From contig JAGBFR010000044.1 of NCBI GenBank assembly GCA_017936375.1, positions 1-64,000 on the forward strand: a DNA stretch of 64,000 bases, in the 5' to 3' direction. The notes beneath the pieces are model-generated. The model was given only the letters and a program-made list of their open reading frames with translations, was not told where the DNA came from and did no database searches. Both the position numbers and the translations under genes were made by a program. This DNA comes from Clostridia bacterium. Lineage in GTDB: Bacteria > Bacillota > Clostridia > Christensenellales > Aristaeellaceae. Of this stretch, positions 63,757 to 64,000 are shown in pieces (the stretch's first letter is position 1; each line of letters opens with the position of its first letter).

Positions 63757-63791
63757 GCAAAAGGGACTGCCCAGCCGGGCAGCCCCTTTAT
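63757..63791 (-). terminator. Terminator of the gene at the window end
   Basis: On the minus strand AAAGGGGCTGCCC-GGCT-GGGCAGTCCCTTTT; a strong stem with a T-run. Confidence 0.85.
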
Positions 63792-63802
63792 TCTTTCATT
63801 TC

Positions 63803-64000
63803 TTACAGCGCCGCGTCGAAGGCCTCGAAGAACTCCGGGCAGCTCCAGCCGCCGCAGCCGCAGAGCATATCGCCCGATACGCCCATCTGCAGCTTCAGCC
63901 CGCTCTCCAGCGTCACCGTCAGGTATTCGCGCCTCGCCGTCTCATCGGCGGAGACGAGGATCGCGCGGTCGAGCAGCACGCCGATGACCTCATTGGCCGC
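63803..64000 (-). CDS. Partial CDS, C-terminal end of an unknown protein
   Basis: The last 65 codons and stop of a minus-strand gene whose start is past the window. The visible part reads AANEVIGVLLDRAILVSADE at its front and ends with a Cys-rich group (MLCGCGGWSCPEFFEAF) before the stop. Codon use is like the neighbours and a strong terminator follows, so it is a real gene. Function not recognised; the CGCGG-W-SC group may bind metal. Confidence 0.7.
   Translation of the reverse strand, partial: AANEVIGVLLDRAILVSADETARREYLTVTLESGLKLQMGVSGDMLCGCGGWSCPEFFEAFDAAL

Overview
The window looks like a chromosomal segment of a high-GC anaerobic Firmicute (class Clostridia, probably a gut lineage). 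The evidence is strong purine-rich Shine-Dalgarno sites, TTG and GTG starts, a CdaA/CdaR pair, RNase J, an AddA-type helicase-nuclease, an LCP-family cell-wall enzyme, an LPxTG protein and a SipW-type signal peptidase. Nearly all genes share one GC-rich codon style. The exception is about 46.0-47.9 kb, which is clearly AT-rich and looks acquired. No rRNA, tRNA, CRISPR array or classical insertion sequence was seen. The window ends inside a minus-strand gene.

Layout. 0.5-8.8 kb: an oligopeptide ABC transporter (oppA, then oppB-oppC-oppD-oppF and a 78-residue membrane peptide), with a small autoregulated-looking HTH gene beside it. OppC carries a seven-bladed RCC1-type propeller and OppF a long coiled-coil insert. 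9.7-15.8 kb: a 2,3-diketogulonate reductase-like gene, a PfkB sugar kinase, a VTT-domain membrane protein, a PIG-V-like glycosyltransferase and a coiled-coil membrane protein. 16.0-19.5 kb: cdaA-cdaR (cyclic di-AMP synthesis), a DUF378 protein and a WalJ/YycJ hydrolase. 19.9-21.7 kb: a small conserved gene, gluQ and an exported protein.

22.0-30.6 kb is the most unusual part. It is a leftward gene set for a cell-surface assembly: three TasA/CalY-like proteins (two with beta-helix passengers), a fourth small secreted protein, an LPxTG pilin-like protein and a SipW-type signal peptidase with a long PQGY-repeat tail. Upstream lie a 286-bp segment bounded by perfect 15-bp inverted repeats and then a tyrosine recombinase. 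The segment contains a plausible promoter that points at the surface genes. This is the layout of a phase-variable, invertible-promoter switch.

30.8-45.8 kb: RNase J with a long basic N-terminal extension, an LCP protein, an XpaC-like protein, split beta-galactosidase (lacL/lacM), a two-gene chromate transporter, and an ABC/FtsX/adaptor efflux set with a TetR regulator. 46.0-47.9 kb: the AT-rich island with a divergent XRE regulator. 48.5-53.7 kb: mgtE, preceded by a long leader holding a promoter, a well-initiated 29-codon ORF and an intrinsic terminator, then addA. 53.9-64.0 kb: a Tat-exported C_GCAxxG_C_C protein, a polytopic membrane protein, a parvulin-like/cyclophilin fusion, an aminotransferase with its Lrp regulator, a LysR regulator, queT under a preQ1-I-like riboswitch, and an RpiB/LacAB-family isomerase.

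Almost every long gene-free gap holds the same families of short palindromic repeats. Their stems change by paired substitutions while the flanks stay constant. One family of about 105 bp is repeatedly found nested inside the others.
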